Under the pieces are notes generated by a model, which was not told the DNA's origin, ran no database searches, and saw nothing but the letters and a program-made list of their open reading frames with translations. From the NCBI RefSeq assembly GCF_009727055.1, contig NC_052357.1:10860518-10924517 (forward strand): a stretch of 64,000 nt of DNA, given 5' to 3'. The position numbers were made by a program, and so were the translations under genes. This document shows positions 35,278 through 48,295 of this stretch, piece after piece (position 1 is the stretch's first letter; the number at the start of each line of letters is the position of its first letter). Source of the stretch: Benincasa hispida. Its lineage: Eukaryota > Streptophyta > Magnoliopsida > Cucurbitales > Cucurbitaceae.

Positions 35278-38200
35278 ATTTGATCTATTTTTTTTCTCTA
35301 TTTTGTCTTTTTTTTTTTTCTTTTTTATAAAAAAAACTATTTAATCCATATATATATATAGTTATTTATTTATTTATTTTTAATGATTATGTTTATTACT
35401 TTTTGTAAATGCTTTCTCTAGATTTTTTTTTTTTAAAAAAATTGTTATTGTATTCTTTTTTATTTTCTTTAATTTTTTGCCTAATCGACTGAATTCCAAG
35501 TAAGATTTTTTTTTTTTTTTTTTTTTTACTTCAATATGTTTATACCTTTATACTTATTGAATGTTGAAATCCTTGAAAACAAATTTATGTATCTAAACAA
35601 TTCTATTTATCATGTTAAGAAGATATACTAATTTATCAATAACCTATTGAAAATGCACGTAAAATATAGCTCGATTAATATTTGGAGTGTATCCTCCTAA
35701 GTTATATATAATATATATATATATATATTTTTTTTTTCATCTTAAGAAGAAACAAGATTTTGTATCTAAACCATTTCCTTTTATTATATTCTTTTAATTT
35801 TAAGTATTATATAATACATACTTTATTATGCTGCCCCTTTATAGTTTTTCTATTTCTTTCATTATTTTAAAATTTAAGGTCAAGTATATTTATATGTTCA
35901 CTTAATGAAAAATATATTCATTCACCATTTATAGTTCACCGTTTTTTTAGAAAATCATTTACATTTCACCTTAAAAATTTACATTCCAAAGATTTTCAAC
36001 CATGTCCAATTTTTCTTATTTCATGGTAAATTAATCTAAAACAAAAAAGAAATAGTTTCAGTACTAATTTTTTTCATTATTAAATTTATTTCAAGTATTT
36101 ATAACTCAAGTTAAATGATATATATTTATTCAATATTCAAATTCTACCCTAAAAATTTAAATTCTAACAATTCTAGTTATATAAATAAGGACACATTGAT
36201 ATTTGGAAATTTAAGGAAACATTGTTTTACTTTTAACTTTTAGAAAAACACTTTGATCTCATCAACAAAATAAACTTTTAAAAATCACACTTCATACGGG
36301 AAAAAAAACTTTTTAAAAAGCCATTAACAAACCAAATTAATTATTCTTTAAAAACGAAAAAAAAAAAAAAAAAAGATACACTAACTTCACAATTTTTTTT
36401 TTTAAATTTTTATCTCACATGGGAAAAAGAAGTGCAAATTAATAGGTCAATTTCCATGATGGTCTAATTTTTGTTTTATACATAAACATTCATATTTAAT
36501 CACTGTTTTCTTTTTATTAATTACAATGAGCTAGGTTTGAATTTGACTTATCCAAAAAAGAAGGGAGTGAATTAAAAATAATTAATTAAATAAACATATA
36601 TATTTTTTTTTCATAACATTCCAAGCTCTTGAAAGGACAGTAAAGTGTACTTATTTAAAAAATTAAAAAAAAAAAGTTGAAGGGTTTGGTATACTCTTTG
36701 CATGCTTGTAATTTTAAGAATTAATTATAGTACCAATCAACATCATCCTATATATCTTTTATTTTATATAATATGATCTTAAATTGACACATTATTCTAA
36801 CTTTTTAGATTTAGTTCACACTCAATTGGGAGAATTCTCAATATCATATACTTAATTACTAGTTCCATTATATATTTGTCATTGGCTTATAACTTATTCT
36901 TATAAATTATTGTTTTTGATTGTGATCTAATTTGACTTAGATATGAGTGGTGATAATATGAAAATATTTCCATTTCATTAAAGTATCCATAGACTCAAAA
37001 GTTCAAATTAATAGAGATTATGATAGGTATTTATCTAATATATATGTCTATACTTTCAATATTGTGTCTAAGAACTTGTTAAATTGTAAAAAAATCTCTA
37101 ATAATAATTCTTAAACTTTCAATTATGATTTCCCTCAAGAAATACATAACTTTTCAATTCCACGTTTAATTGTTTATCGGCCTATTTGGTACTTTAAAAA
37201 AAATAATGAATTGATTAGATATACAATCAAAAGTTTAATTTTATATCTATCAAATTAGCTAGTTTTCAAAATAAATACATAAAAAATATAAAGGTCTATT
37301 ATGTAATTAACAAGTTAGAAACTTATGAAACATAAATTTGAGAGTCCAATGACTAAACTTATAACTTAACATAAATTTAACTTTTTTTACTACATTCTTC
37401 ACACTCTTACAAATTTAAATAAGCTAGAAAATAACTGTTGAAGAATTTGAACTCGAGACTATTTGTTAGATGTTATTCATGTACCATGTTAAAAAAAATT
37501 GATACTTCTATATAATATTAAATTTATCTTTACTCATGTTTTTTTGGTCAATTGGTGATTTAATAATTTATTAGAAAACTTTTCAAGTTACTTTAGATTT
37601 TATTGACGGATTTTTTTATTACTATGAGGTGAAAAGATCAAATACCAGATCTAGAAGTTGATAATATAAGTTCATCACAGTTAAACTATCTTAGTTTCTA
37701 ATTAGAAAAAGGTTATTAAAATTGTAAAAGTAAGATTGGTTTCTTGGATCAACCACTACTAATGCTAAAAGAAGTGATCCCACTTAACATTTTGTTAAAA
37801 CCATATGAATTTAGAAATTAGGAAATAATGCCTAAAAAGACTTAAAAGTTTTCATAGGATAAGATTAGTAATTTTAAGAAGCATATTGCAAAAGAAGGGG
37901 GAAGAAAAATTAGAATGATTTGATTGACAATTTAAAAATAAATGGCATGCATTTAAATTTTCAAAAGTTCAAAGAAAGCAATCACCTTTTTTATGTTTTT
38001 AAAATGTAAATAAATTGCAAAATTCTAAACTTCTTTTCTTTACATATACTCAAACAAGAAGAAAAAACATGGTTTCCAATTATTATTTAAGAAAAATAGG
38101 GATTTAGTTAAATAAATTTAATTGTTAAATTATTGTTTTTGCATGCAATTCTGAATGACAATGGTAGATTCTGTGGGGCCCTTTATAGATCTTAATGATT

Positions 38201-39424
38201 TTTTGACTTCCAAATCCTTTCACTTTTTTTCTTTCAAAACTCAATAACCTTGACCATTTCTTTTTTTGTACCTATTTCTATTAGCAACTTGGGCCCAAGC
38301 CTGTGTCCTTATTGGGCTTAGGTGGGCTTCTTTTTTTTTTTTTTTTTTTTTTTTTGTTTTTTTTTTTTTTTTGGAATTTCTTCTTTCCCTTTTCAAGAAG
38401 AGAGAAAAAAAATTATTGTTAATAATTCAATGGTTCAATTTAACTTTTATTAACCTTTATTTATTTTAAGGAAAATCTTGTTGATTAGTAGACTTGTCCA
38501 GGATTTGCAATTCTTTTTTTCTTTTTAAATAAAATTAAACTTTAGACAAATTTTAAAAGCTAAAAAAGTGGGTCTTATTTGATGATTGTTTTTTTTTTTT
38601 TTTTTTAATTTCTAATCAATTACATATACTACAAGTCTACAACAGCTGCTACCTATGCTATGGATAATATTTTTTTTTTTTAAAAAAAAGAGGGCTACTT
38701 TTGATTTCAAAATTTTACATAAATAGGAAAATCAATAATTGGAAAACAAAAGTGATAGTCACTTTTGATAATGTTGATAGCAAATTAGAGGTTTATTAGA
38801 ATTTGATTTTGTACTTCCCTATAAAATTATGGGTATGTGTAAAATTTGTTAATTATAATTTATTTTTTTTAAAGAAATAAATGATTTGGTAATAATATAA
38901 ATTGAAAAAGGTGATGTAGAAGAAATTCTTCCCCAATTAATGGACCCATGGATCAGAGGGGATACCTTTTAATTATTCATTATAATCAAGATTTGACCTT
39001 ACGGACGAAAATAACAAATTTGACTGAATACTACTTGCGATTAAAAACAATAAAGAGTGGGAAACAGACACAGATTCCTCATCTATAATTATTTCGTCTC
39101 TCTTTTTTCTAAATATTTATATTTAGGGGTACTAAAAAAAAAAAAAAAGAGGGAAATATACCCTACCCTCTTGGTCGCTTTTTAAGTCTTATTTTATTTG
39201 GTATTTAGATTAAAATTTGCATTTCCATTGAGTTTTGAGTTTAATTTTCGTTTGGTTCATAAGTTTTAAAATGTTACATCTTAAATTTCAAGTTTAATTA
39301 TCATTTGGTCCATAGGTTTCAATATTTTACATTTTAGTATTTAATGTTAACTTTAAGTTAACTAACTTAAGATATGTGAATTTTTTTAGGATTATTTTCA
39401 AATAATTGAAACAAATAAGGAAAA
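35278..39424. other. Intergenic DNA, no gene identified
   Basis: Very AT-rich, with T runs near 35507-35527 and T25-G-T16 at 38331-38372, and A18 near 36357. No gene or clear transposon was recognised. Confidence 0.4.
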
Positions 39425-39665
39425 ATGAGTCAACTTATTTACAAATATAGCAAAATATCGCTATCTATAAGTGATAGATCGCTATTCAAACGCTTAACAC
39501 ATGCATTTCTAATTATATTCATTAAGGAGTCCAAGCGATAAACTTTTATCATTGAGCGATAGAACTCCATCGCTTAGTAATAGAAATCTATAATGGTCTA
39601 TCGCAGTGACATTTTGTTATACTTGAAAAAAATTCAACGGTTTTCCATTTAATACAATTACCCTT
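39425..39665. mobile_element. MITE-like repeat, family B (copy 4)
   Basis: ACAAATATAGCAAAATATCG at the start, AGTGATAGATCGCTA, ATGGTCTATCGCAGTGACA and TTTTGTTATACTTGAAAA toward the end. The same element as at 15565, with extra sequence in the middle. Confidence 0.55.
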
Positions 39666-39874
39666 TATTTTATTGATTTTAATAGTGATAAAAAAATAGT
39701 GAAAACTCATTAATTATAATTATCTATAATTATTTATAATTAATTAATAGACATTGTCACCAAGTACTTAAATTAAGTATTTAATGAAAATAAATCAAGT
39801 TTAAAAAGTACAAATCTTGAAACCCTAAAAACCAAATTGAAACAAAACTAAAAAAACTCAAAGTTGAAATGTAA

Positions 39875-40152
39875 AGGGGCATTTGAGGCAAATAATTGGT
39901 TATTATAGTCCTAGGTTATTATAATTGGGTTATAATAGTTTGTGTTTGGAGTATAGATTATTTTAGTTTAGGTTATAATAGTTTGTATTTGAGGTGTAAA
40001 CTATTTTTGTTTGAGAAGGAAATAGTAAACACTATAGCAATAAATAAATAAAAATTATGAATATAAAATAGTAAAAACTGTAGCAAATAGTAATTATGGT
40101 AACGAGAGGTAGTTATTATAATCTTAAGATAATCTTCGCCTCAAACACACCC
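39875..40152 (+). mobile_element. Tourist-like MITE (278 bp)
   Basis: The left end AGGGGCATTTGAGGC and the right end GCCTCAAACACACCC are imperfect inverted repeats (11 of 15 bases). Both sides have TAA (39872-39874 and 40153-40155), the 3-bp target duplication of PIF/Harbinger MITEs. It is the same family as the interrupted element at 12487-13580. No coding capacity. Confidence 0.7.
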
Positions 40153-40399
40153 TAATATTTTGAAACCGAAATCAAATAAAAATTAAACTAAAAACTTAAA
40201 GGTAAAAGTATAACATTTTTAAATATAAGAACTAAATAAATACTTATCCTAAACTTAGGACCAAAATGTTAGTTTTTCCCCAAATTTATAATCATGATCA
40301 AATAATAGTTCTAATTTATAAAGTTAGTAAACATTGTTGGACCAAAATGAACAAATCCAAGATACAATGACCAAAATATTATTTAATCATTTGAAATAT

Positions 40400-42660
40400 T
40401 TTCATACCTAATGAGAGAGTGCCACGTCTCTCCTTCTGAACTGCATTATTCTTTATTCTCTCTCTTTAAAGAAAGAAGAGCTACAATGCATAAAAATCCA
40501 GAAATACAGAAATCAATTTCTCTCAAAATGCTGATTGATTCCACAGAGGCAGATAGATCAAGTTGCACATCTGGGGTAGATTGATCAATTTGAGAGGAAA
40601 ACAATCCATCCGATTCTTGAATCAATATTGTTAAGAACAGATTAAAGAAGGAACAAAATTTTGGGAAAGTTCAATAAGGAACTTAGAAAGGAAGTACAAA
40701 CAGGCTGATTCACATGCAAAAGGGCAGAAATATAGAGCAACAAAATAGATAATGAAAAGAAGTCAAGATTGCTCAATGATTTGGAAATTTTAAGCAAAAG
40801 GATAAACTTTCACGACCCACGAGGTAAAAGCTCTCCCTTTATACATGCCTAATATGCATAGTTCCAAAACCAAAAGGAACATATAAGACTTAAAAGCAAG
40901 AAAACAACTTGATTTTTCTTCCTACTTGGCAATTGGTATTGGTGATTCAATGCTTGACCATTAGTGTGTATGCGCCACACAGCAGATTCCGACACTGGAC
41001 CCTTCAATGATGAACAAAGAAAAACATCAAATCTGCAGAATGCCCAGGAAAAATTAGTGTTCAGATTTGAAAGCAATGTTTGTAGTCTTTGTCCTATAAA
41101 GTATAAGCACCATCAGATCAAGCAGTTCCAAGTGGTGAGATCCATCAAAGAAAGGACAATAAAAGGAAAGTCATGTGCTTGTTAACAATATCAAATCAAA
41201 GATTTCTGAGGTCCTGGTCAATTTGAAATAAATTATTCAGCAAAATCCAAACATAACCCCACCGCCCTTTATCTTGATTGGCGAAAGTATAAAGGATAAT
41301 CTATTCTTGGGTCCTCATTGTCACATTTATGAGTAATTTTACTTCATTTATAATCATTCAAAGGTCGGATGCAACGAAGTCTAGAAATCCTGGTTAGTAG
41401 AGCTATTTATCGACACCGTGGCATAGTTATTAGTTCTTCCGTCCAATTACTTGAAGCAAATAGACTGATCAAATTGGAACAATAAAAAAAGAAGAATGAT
41501 TTAAAGCAAATAAAGAATAGAAATACAGGAAACCATGTCAAGGTTAGGCACAATAATAATGCATCAATAACAACAAAACTCAATGAGCTGGAAAGGCAGC
41601 CACACATAGTCTGATACTCAAAAGGAAGCTCTTATCTTATTGCAATTGATAAGAATAATAATTAGATCAATAGGCGTGGGTGGATGTGGGGGATAGTGCG
41701 GGGAAGTTGATAAAGATGGAGGATCCATCCACATATGGCTTAAATAATTCATATTATCACAAATGTAACTTATAATTTATAGCAAATCACTAATATAAGA
41801 TCTCTTCCTCCCCAATGGGGACATCAGGGAAATAAATGGAACAGTATAGTGGCTACGAGGTTGGGCCACATATTGGATATGAGGAAAAGGTTTCAGTGCT
41901 TGTTGAAAACAGAGAAGAGAGACGCTGCACTCCATATCCAAAGAAGTCAGAGAGTGTGTATAGCTTATAATACAGTCTACTTTGTGTTAAATAAATCATC
42001 CATCCATCCATCTAAAAGCTTAAGCAGATGAGATATGACCATTTTAATTCTATCAATACTTCAACACTTCTCACTCACTTATGAGATTAAAAAATTGAAA
42101 TAGACCCAATAAGTAAAAGTCAATATAAATTGGAGAGAAAATTACACTTCTGATTTCAAACACAAGAGCTCCTCCTATAATATCATGTCACCCATCAATC
42201 AAAAAGCTTAAGCGGATGAGTTCCGTTGCATTTACTTATGTCAATACTTCAAAATTTCGAACTTAAGCTAGCATAGTTTAATTTTGATTTTTACTGGGGA
42301 AAAAACTGTATCAATCAAAATGTTCTTGCTTATATATTCACGTTACTTTCGCTTTTTAAACAGCCACAAGATATGATCAAGAAAGAAGTCACGGTCTAAA
42401 TTAACGGATAAAGAGTCATGAAGCTAATGATCATCATCTCTGCCAAACCAGCCAGAAGGTACGGCCCATTCCAATTCAATTAAAGCTTTTCAAAAATTTC
42501 TTCCCAACAACAAAACTCGATGCAGAACAATAATAAGCGAAAATTAGGACAAAAAATCTTCCAATTGATAGGAAAGCAATGCATTGCATCGATAACGTCT
42601 CAACCAAAACATTGACAAAAAAAAAAAAAAAAACATATAATTAAACACGAAAATACAAGA
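40400..42660. other. Less AT-rich region, possibly transcribed, no gene identified
   Basis: The base composition is closer to that of the two real genes than to the flanking DNA. I looked for exons on both strands and found none that I could name. It may be introns and UTR of a minus-strand transcript starting near 42.9 kb, or a decayed gene. Confidence 0.25.
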
Positions 42661-42699
42661 TTCATACACATGAATCTACCTTCGCAGCCCATCGATTAA

Positions 42700-42955
42700 A
42701 GAAGAACACAGAGAGAAAGAGTAAAGAAGAAAGGGAGAGAAGGTACCAGTACAGTGGCGAAAGGGATCGATGAACAATGTGGCTATGGAGTGAAAGCAAC
42801 AGCAGAATTCCAAGGAGAACGAAGCAAAAAACTTGGCCGCTACTGTTTTCTTCCCCATCCGAATGAACGGTTGTAGGCCAAACCGGGCCATCGGATCGTG
42901 GGCTTTGGTGAGGCCCACATAGAACCCATGGGTCCAATTTTGGATCCAAGCCAAT
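42700..42955 (-). promoter_or_regulatory. Possible minus-strand promoter with GGCCCA elements
   Basis: On the minus strand TGGGCC/GGCCCA-type words occur at about 42882-42916 (TGGGCCTCACC, AAGCCCACGATC, GGCCCGG). Such site II-like elements are common upstream of plant housekeeping genes. A possible 5' leader with GT donor sites follows (CTG|GTACC, and GCGAAG|GTAGA near 42674). No downstream coding exon could be identified, so this is tentative. Confidence 0.3.
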
Positions 42956-43145
42956 TATCTTTCTAAACTTTTTTGGAAAAATGGTAAAGAAAAAAACTTT
43001 AGAATTGGATAAATATTCATCTTCAAAATAATTAGATAATCATAATAATAAAATAATTTTTATGCAATTAAATATATCATGTGAATATGTTTATAAATTT
43101 TTTACAGGAATTCATAGAAACTTTTTCTTCTTAATTGTTTTAAAA

Positions 43146-43146
<1 letters not shown>

Positions 43147-43191
<45 letters not shown>
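43147..43191 (+). repeat. Poly(A) tract, 45 nt
   Basis: Forty-five consecutive A. No SINE, LINE or processed-pseudogene body was recognised upstream. Confidence 0.95.
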
Positions 43192-43196
<5 letters not shown>

Positions 43197-43589
43197 AACC
43201 ATAAATTTGTACTATGGGAAAAAAATAGTCCAAGTGCCTGCAAAAAAAAAAATTGGATTAAGCATCAGTGTGGTGTCTAGCCACACACATTTCGACACTC
43301 GAGTCAGTATTGGGTTTGTGAGTAATTTGATTGTATAAAATAGTAGGGTATTTTAGGCATACCTTTGACTAATGGCTTTGGCCACTTATATAAAATAGTA
43401 AAGTGTAACAGTCACTTGGGCTCATAATTGCCTCTCATAATTTTCTGGAATCACTGAGATAATTTGATCAGCGGTTACGTCATTATTACTACAACAGATG
43501 TTGAAGTGCATCGTCTATCCAAATTCTCAACGTCTCTGTTATAGCTTGTCTATTATGAATTTGGACGGCTTCAACCTCAATCCCTTTGA

Positions 43590-44285
43590 GGTCTCCCATG
43601 AGAATATAAGGTCATTTAAGCTCTCCCATGGATCCGCTGAGCTCTCTTAGACTCTCTTCATGGGTCCTTCATGCCTAGGCTTCTTTAAGCTCCACATGGC
43701 TAAGCTTCCTATGTTCATGCCCTTACAGGCTCCTCATGCTTAGACTTCTCCAAGCTCAGGTCCTTCTAAACTTGTCTAGACTCAAGGCGTCCTTGGCTCC
43801 TCATTCTTAAGCTCTCTATGCTTAGACCCTCATAGGCTCCTTATGGTTAAGCTTCTTTAGGCTCAGGCCCTCCCAAGCTCTTCAGAACTCTCTCTCTGAA
43901 GCTCACCTTTGAGCTCTCTCAAGTTCACTCTAGGCTCCCCTAAACTCTCTCTTAGGTTCACCTTGGAGCTCTCTCAGGCTCACTCTGAGCCATCTTTAGG
44001 CTCCCTTGAGCTTTCTCTTAGTCCCACCTTTGAGCTCTCTCAGGTTCACCCTCGAGCTCTCATACACTCACTCTAGGCTCCTCTAAGCTCACTCTTGAGC
44101 TCTCTCAGGCTCTTCATGGGCTTCGCTTAGCTTTTTAAGCTCATTTAAACTCTCTTAAGCTCACCTTAAGCTCCTCTGAACTCTCTCTTTGACTCATCTT
44201 TAAGCTCTCTCAGGCTCCCCTTGGGCCTCTCTAATCTCATTTTACGCTTTTGAGCTCTCTCTTAATGGGTCCTAGTAAGCAAGCT
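43590..44285 (+). repeat. Degenerate CT-rich GAGCTC/AAGCTC minisatellite
   Basis: About 700 bp of repeated words of the type TTGAGCTCTCTCAGGCTCAC, AGGCTCCTCTAAGCTC and AAGCTCACCTT. The basic unit is about 20 bp. The phrase GAGCTCTCTCAGG recurs at roughly 60-bp spacing, which suggests a higher-order unit. The plus strand is strongly pyrimidine-rich and no long ORF runs through it. Confidence 0.85.
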
Positions 44286-44383
44286 AAATCTACCTAAAAC
44301 ATTCTTCTTCTTTTTGCGTAGAAATCAACAATATACTAATAGTGTGAACTAATTTTAGAAATTATTAAAATTACAAATATTAA

Positions 44384-44692
44384 GGCTCTATTTGATAATA
44401 ATTTTAGTCTTTGGTTTTTTAAAATGAAGTATACAAACACCACTTTTGTTTATTGGTTTATATGTTTTATTGTCTACATTTTATGAGTGTTTTCAAAATT
44501 AAAGTCAAATTTTGAAAACTAAAAAAATAGTTTTTAAAAACTTGTTTTTGTTTTTAGAGATTGACTAGGAATTCAAATGCTTGTATATGAAATATGAAAA
44601 CCACCGGTAAGATTTTTTTTTAGAAGCAATCATTAGATTTTGTGAAAAACAAGCATTATTGTCAAAAACCAAAAAACCAAATTTACTACTTT
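44384..44692. mobile_element. MITE-like repeat, family A (copy 2)
   Basis: GGCTCTATTTGATAATAATT at one end, TTTTTAAAAACTTGTTTTTG and GACTAGGAATTCAAATGC inside, and AAAACCAAATTTACTACT at the other end. It is the same family as 5084-5290 but more complete. Confidence 0.55.
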
Positions 44693-45455
44693 TTTTAAAA
44701 CATTGAATGAAAATGTGGTTTAATTAGATTATTGTCATTGTTTAATATTTATTATTTTGTATATTTTTTGGAATGCCTTAAATCCGTTAATTGGCATTGT
44801 GAATGATCGAATTGTATTTGTATTTATGTTATTTTCAATTTTTCCATAGTGGTTAGTGTGTTATGTAAACTCTCTAATTTCGGGGCCTCTAAATATGTAA
44901 TTGAATATTTTTCTCTTTAATAATAAAGCACTCTCAACCTTTATTCGTGGACGTGTAACGACCCAACCTTTCTAACTTTTACTAAAGGGTCACTGCTTAT
45001 GCATGCATAAATTCAAAAGCAAACCTTTGCGACTTAAGCATTAGAATCAAACTTCCTTTTTATAAAATAAAGAATTTCAACAAAATAATTGTTAAAAAAC
45101 CTCAAAACCTTTGCTCGAGTTACCCTTAACACAATTTTGAATTAAAATAAAGAAATAATAAATAAATAAAGTAATCAAAGAATTCAAGCATTTGACTGTT
45201 AAATCTAAAAATGAAAGACATGGAAAAAAACATATGCAGAAGCGTTAGTCGGGTTCCTTAGGCATGGTCACAAATTCTTCTTGTCATTCACCGATCTGTC
45301 CTTTCTTTACTTGAAAAACATATGAAAGGAAATGGTGAGTATAAAATACTCAGTAAATAACCTCATTACCAGGGTCAGACTATGCATCTATGCCCAATAA
45401 ATGCAACATACTAGTGAGACATACATACAATCAACTAATCCTGGATGACCATTTA

Positions 45456-46333
45456 AGGGTCGTTTGAATCACATATATTGTTTCATGAGTATAGATATTA
45501 AATATATTAGATTTAAATGTTTGGGATAATTAATATCTGTATTTAGATGTGCAAATAATTAATGTTTGGAGGTTAAATATTTGTGTTCAATTCAATAATT
45601 TGTATATAGAAACTAAAAGTAAATAATGACTTAATTAAATGTATAACATCAATTAAATTTAACATTAGTTAATTTACTCAATTAGATTTAACATTAACTA
45701 ATTTATTCAGTTAAATTTAGCATTAATTAATTTATNTATTAAATAGTTAAGGTAGCATAAAATATTAATGATAAAGATATTAATTAAAATTTATTAAGTT
45801 TAAATAATATTTTTATATTAATAATTAATTAAAATTAATAGTAATGAATGCTTGACATTAATTTATTATTAACTAATTTATTCAATTAAATTTAACATTA
45901 ATTAATTTATTATTATGTTAATTAATTATTTAATCAATAAAATAAAAAGTAAATAAATACTTTTTAATTAAACATAAGTAAATAATTTATAAAAATAAAT
46001 AAATAAATAAATTAGAATATTGATAATTGACAATAATAATTTATATTTAATAGTTAAGGTAGCATAAAATATTAATGATAAAGATATTAATTGAAATTTA
46101 TTAAGTTAAATAATATTTTTATATTTAATAATTAATTAAAATTAATAGTAATGAATGCTTGATATTAATTTATTAGTTAATTAAGCTATATTTTTACTGT
46201 TCATCTCTTAGACATAAAAATCTCACACTTTTGCTGGGTATTAAAAAACCCATGTCAGATGGTTTTTAAAGTTCCATGGATGTTAAATGTTTGTCTGAAA
46301 TCTTAATGAAAACCCCGTGAAACAAACGAGGCT
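45456..46333. mobile_element. PIF/Harbinger-like MITE, 878 bp
   Basis: The ends AGGGTCGTTTGAATCAC and (reverse complement of the right end) AGCCTCGTTTGTTTCAC agree at 13 of 17 bases and are flanked by TTA on both sides (45453-45455 and 46334-46336). The interior is extremely AT-rich. A segment of about 130 bp with GTTAAGGTAGCATAAAATAT occurs twice (about 45747 and 46048). One unresolved base lies at 45736. No ORF. Confidence 0.65.
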
Positions 46334-46361
46334 TTAGGGAATAACCAAGCCTAACATGCTT

Positions 46362-48255
46362 TTGTTACTGGGTATGTCCTAAAACTTGCAGTTTGTAAAA
46401 TTAAACATATTCTATTTTCAATAAAGAAGTTCTTGAGGTTTATTCAATAAAACTGTTATTGAATATGTAAATTGCATTTATAAAAAACTAAGTCCAACAA
46501 ACTAAGATCCATGGCTATTACATGAATACTTGGATTTTATGTGGAGACATAAGAGTGGATCAAGTTCGAGTAGATAGCCAAAACGGTCTATAGTATACGG
46601 ATAAGGCTGCGTACCTTTCTGGAAACACTATCGGATGCGGTCCACTTCATATTTAGTACAAACGATGTGATCGTGAATCGTTCATGTGGAGACATACGAG
46701 TGGAGGCGTCCTATGCAAAGAGATTGTATAAGACCGGACCGAGAAATAAGTCACTCTTACTTTATAACACTGTTTACTGTTTAAGACTGACTATTTCAAA
46801 GTGATGACCTAAGTAACTTGACCTTAATCTTCAGCTAACTATGAACTTTTGTTTATTTGAGATTATCCTTAGATTTGCATTGGTGAAGGTTGGCTTAACA
46901 GCGCCGGCTTAATAGTCTCCTATTTCAGGGGTAAGATTGGGTAGATAGTTGGGGACTTAAGGTACAAGATGAAATTCACTCCTACATGTTCTTAGGGATA
47001 GTAGAGAGGTTATTCCCTTAACTACTGACTTTGGGTCTTGAACAAGGGGTCCCACCCTCTCATTAGCCTAAGAAGGACTCGGTTTGGTGATTGGATCACA
47101 AACTAATTGTTCATTAGAGAATCAATGGGACTTAAGGAGCAAGATGTAATCTCAGAGGTAAAATAGCTTTTGACTTAACCGTTATTATGAACAACCTGTG
47201 AAGGGTCGACTTACTGATGATGGTTATATCAAGTGGACAGAAATATATCTACAGTCAGGGGAGTGTAACTACTGAGCTTTAGTGGAGTGACTCAGTAGTT
47301 AACGAATGTTGGTTAATTAGGTTTAAGAGTTTAGCCGGTTAATCTCGGATCGTTAGAGTTCATGATTTGTAGGTCTATTAGGTTCCCCTACTAGCTCATA
47401 AATGGATTAAATCTTAGAATAGCGTGATGAGAGAATTTGAAACGTTCAAATTCAAATTAAGGGAACCAGTAATTATATACAAAATAATTATACGTTTAAT
47501 TATCAAATTAAACGAAATCGGAGTATTGGAATATATTTAAATTTGATTTAAATATTATACATGAATATCGATTCATGTTTTGGAATTGATGTATTATTAA
47601 TTTAATATTTGATATTAAATTAATTTAATTGTTTAATTAATTTATTCCATATTAATTATTTGAATTAAATTTCTTTAAAATTGCTTTTAAAGAAATTTTA
47701 CATAAAATTAGTTGTTTAAATTAAATTTATTTAAAATTAGAATATATTTTATCATGGATCTGTGAAATTCATTAAAAGATAGAAAATGATTATAGTGGAA
47801 AAATCCTAATTCTCCCACTTTATGTTACCCTCAAGTTCCATTAATTGCATTTGTTTTGGTGCCATCTCCGAGAGTGTTTTGATTTCATGTAGATGCTGAT
47901 CAAAAGGTGGATTTGGCTGAGAATTCAGTTTGATCAATTGAAAACTTGAAAAGAGAAAGGAGTTTTCTTGAGTTTAGCACCCAAAACACAAAATTCTTCC
48001 CAAAATTCCCTTAAATTATAGCTTATTTTGGATCCCACAATCCAATCTAAGATCCTAGATGATAGTAAAGAAGATCAAGTGGTGGTCTACAACTTGTTGG
48101 TGTAGAAATTCGAGCTAGAATTCAAGGATTGAAGAGTTCAACAAAGGTATGAATCTCATAAATCCTACTTATTTTTATTTTTTTATCTTGCATGTTTCTT
48201 TGCTAAAATTGATGGAATCAGAGTGCTTAAGATCCTGATTACTTCCACATATTGA
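46362..48255 (+). repeat. Copia-type LTR, probably solo
   Basis: Starts TGTTACTGGGTATGTCCTAA. The order of words (AACTAAGATCCATGGCTAT, GGAGACATA, TATAAGACCGGACCGAG, ACTTGACCTTAATC) parallels the LTR of copia element 2 (48861-49722), so it belongs to a related copia family. No primer site or gag follows, hence solo or remnant. The right end is imprecise and target duplications could not be identified. Confidence 0.5.
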
Positions 48256-48295
48256 ATATCAACACTATTAGCTTCGAGTGGCATGAAGGCTCTAA

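Noticed and set aside
42662..42954. Two overlapping minus-strand ORFs of about 95 codons at the possible promoter
   Set aside because: Frames run through promoter-like GGCCCA elements and a CT-rich leader; no homology recognised.
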